A DNA stretch of 7,271 nucleotides from the NCBI GenBank assembly GCA_041494445.1, contig JBGQAU010000114.1, positions 1 through 7,271 on the forward strand, in the 5' to 3' direction. A program made the translations under genes and the position numbers. Shown here in pieces: positions 5,625-7,271 of this stretch (positions within the stretch are counted from its first letter, which is position 1; each line of letters begins with the position of its first letter). Under the pieces are notes generated by a model, which was not told where the DNA came from, made no database searches, and saw only the letters and a program-made list of their open reading frames with translations. Origin of the DNA: JAIQFR01 sp041494445. GTDB lineage: Bacteria; Acidobacteriota; Polarisedimenticolia; Polarisedimenticolales; JAIQFR01.

Positions 5625-7271
5625 ATGAAACGGATCCTGCTGGGGGTTCTCGCGACGATCGGAGGGTTGGCCCTTCTGTTATGCCTGGTCGCGCTCTTGA
5701 TCGGGCTGGTCTCGTGGGCGGGGAAGGGGGGCGTTCCCTCGAAGACGATCCTGGAGGCGGACTTCGAGCAGGAGTTCGTCGAGTACGTTCCGGACGACCC
5801 GGTGGCGAGGGCGATGCTCGGGAAGGCACCGGTGGTCCGGGACGTCGTGGAGGCGCTGGAGCGGGCCGCCGACGACGACCGGGTCGTGGGCCTCGTCGCC
5901 AAGATCGGCGGGGGAGGACCGGGGTTCGCGCAGGCGCAGGAGATCCGGGACGCCGTCCTCGCGTTCCGGGCGAAGGGGAAGCGGGCCGTCGCGTGGGCCG
6001 AGACCTTCGGCGAGTTCGGCCCGGGCAACGTCGGCTACTATCTCGCCACCGCGTTCGACGAGATCGATCTCCAGCCGTCGGGGGACATCGGCCTGACCGG
6101 GCTCATGGCGGAATCGCCGTTCCTCAAGGGAACGCTGGACAAGCTCGGGGTCGTTCCCCGGATGGACCACCGGAAGGAATACAAGAACGCGATGAACCTG
6201 TTCACGGAGGCGAAGTACACCGACGCGCACCGCGAGGCGACCGAGAAGCTGATCGCCTCCATCTTCGACCAGATGGTGGCGGGAATCGCGAAGGGGCGGA
6301 AGCTCCCCGAGGCGGAGGTCCGCGGCCTGTTCGACCGCGGGCCGTACCTCGGGAAGGAGGCGAAGGAGGCGAAGCTCGTGGACGCACTCGCCTACCGGGA
6401 CGAGGTGTTCGACAAGGTCAAGCAGCGCGCGGGCGCCCGCTCGGAGCTCCTCTTCCTGTCCACGTACCTCGACCGCGCGGGGCGCCCGCACGACAGCGGC
6501 GCGACGGTCGCCCTCATCTACGGCGTCGGCGAGGTCGGGCGTGGGGACAGCGGCTACAGCGCGATGTTCGGAGGCGCCTCGATGGGCTCCGACACCGTGA
6601 CCGCGGCGTTCCGCGCGGCGATCGAGGACAAGAGCGTCAAGGCGATCCTGTTCCGCGTGGACAGCCCGGGCGGCTCCTACGTCGCGTCGGATTCCATCTA
6701 CCGCGAGACGCTGCGCGCGAAGGAGGCGAAGAAGCCGGTGATCGTCTCGATGGGGGACGTCGCCGGATCTGGCGGCTACTTCGTGGCGATGGCGGCCGAC
6801 AAGATCGTCGCCCAGCCGGGGACGATCACCGCGTCGATCGGCGTGCTCGGCGGAAAGATGCTCACGAAGGGTTTCTGGGACAAGCTGGGCCTCTCGTGGG
6901 ACGAGGTCCACACCAGCGCGCAGAGCACGATATGGAGCGGGCTCCACGACTATTCACCGCAGGAATGGTCGAGGTTCGAGGGGTGGCTCGACCGCGTCTA
7001 CGACGACTTCACCGGCAAGGTCGCGGAGGGGCGGAAGCTCCCGAAGGAGAAGGTGCTCGAGATCGCGAAAGGCCGGATCTGGACGGGGGAGGACGCCAAG
7101 CGGCTCGGCCTCGTGGACGAGTTGGGCGGCTTTGCGGAGGCGCTCAAGCTGGCCCGCCGGGCCGCGGGTCTCGCCGCGGACGCGAAGGTGAGGCTCAAGG
7201 TCTTCCCGAAGCCGAAATCGATTCTCGACCTCCTTCTGGAAAAGGGGCGCGAGAGCAGCGAGGCTCAGGCC
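5625..7271 (+). CDS. sppA: Signal peptide peptidase SppA, long (67K) type, 3' end outside window
   Basis: The frame is open for 549 codons with no stop before the window edge; E. coli SppA has 618 residues, so most of the protein is present. Residues 4-29 form one membrane helix (L-L-G-V-L-A-T-I-G-G-L-A-L-L and onward) that would anchor the enzyme with its bulk outside the cytoplasm. Two SppA-type domains follow. The N-terminal one has Y-Y-L-A-T-A-F-D-E-I-D-L-Q-P-S-G and supplies the catalytic lysine, K187 in K-E-Y-K-N-A-M (K209 in E. coli). The C-terminal one has the V-D-S-P-G-G loop (345-350) and G-D-V-A-G-S382-G-G-Y-F with the nucleophilic serine (S409 in E. coli). The domains still show duplication: G-R-K-L-P recurs in both, before L-G-K-E-A-K-E-A-K-L-V-D in the first and T-G-E-D-A-K-R-L-G-L-V-D in the second. 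Expected role: cleaving leftover signal peptides in the membrane. Confidence 0.94.
   Translation, partial: MKRILLGVLATIGGLALLLCLVALLIGLVSWAGKGGVPSKTILEADFEQEFVEYVPDDPVARAMLGKAPVVRDVVEALERAADDDRVVGLVAKIGGGGPGFAQAQEIRDAVLAFRAKGKRAVAWAETFGEFGPGNVGYYLATAFDEIDLQPSGDIGLTGLMAESPFLKGTLDKLGVVPRMDHRKEYKNAMNLFTEAKYTDAHREATEKLIASIFDQMVAGIAKGRKLPEAEVRGLFDRGPYLGKEAKEAKLVDALAYRDEVFDKVKQRAGARSELLFLSTYLDRAGRPHDSGATVALIYGVGEVGRGDSGYSAMFGGASMGSDTVTAAFRAAIEDKSVKAILFRVDSPGGSYVASDSIYRETLRAKEAKKPVIVSMGDVAGSGGYFVAMAADKIVAQPGTITASIGVLGGKMLTKGFWDKLGLSWDEVHTSAQSTIWSGLHDYSPQEWSRFEGWLDRVYDDFTGKVAEGRKLPKEKVLEIAKGRIWTGEDAKRLGLVDELGGFAEALKLARRAAGLAADAKVRLKVFPKPKSILDLLLEKGRESSEAQA

Noticed and set aside
5679..6947. A 422-codon minus-strand frame opposite sppA
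   Set aside because: The plus frame has the membrane anchor, catalytic Lys and Ser and a good ribosome binding site; the minus frame is rich in R, V, L and H without motifs.
6293..7042. An identical 15-base segment (GGGGCGGAAGCTCCC) at 6293-6307 and 7028-7042 inside sppA
   Set aside because: It is explained by the ancient duplication of the two SppA domains, which both keep G-R-K-L-P; it is not a mobile-element or recombination repeat.

Overview
The window is bacterial, GC-rich (by eye about two thirds G+C or more, with strong G/C preference at third codon positions) and densely coded. No gene marks the phylum. The mix of a SixA-type phosphatase, a PilZ protein, a protealysin-type protease and a long-form SppA, with mostly GGAGG-type ribosome binding sites, suggests a GC-rich Gram-negative such as Acidobacteriota or a deltaproteobacterial-type lineage. 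That placement is a guess.

Left part (1-2744, minus strand): a two-gene unit. First comes a 795-residue exported protein made of about 23 tandem 26-residue helical repeats (HEAT-like or leucine-rich-repeat-variant-like), followed by a separate C-terminal domain and an acidic tail. About 28 bp downstream begins a small exported protein of unknown family, which runs off the left edge. A gap of about 430 bp (2745-3174) separates this unit from the next genes and should hold the divergent promoters.

Middle (3175-4119, plus strand): a SixA-like phosphohistidine phosphatase and a small PilZ (cyclic-di-GMP receptor) protein, 72 bp apart, with a plausible promoter between them.

Right-middle (4116-5482, minus strand): a two-gene operon of a protealysin-like M4 metalloprotease without a signal peptide and, overlapping its stop by ATGA, a 103-residue protein that looks like emfourin, the cognate protealysin inhibitor. 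The inhibitor stop codon interlocks with the PilZ stop codon in a CTAG. The protease and the next gene diverge from a 142-bp region with two back-to-back promoter candidates.

Right end (5625-7271, plus strand): a long-form signal peptide peptidase SppA with an N-terminal membrane anchor and the Lys/Ser catalytic pair, cut by the window end. The best-defined functional system is the protease-inhibitor pair. The least explained elements are the long exported repeat protein and its small partner.
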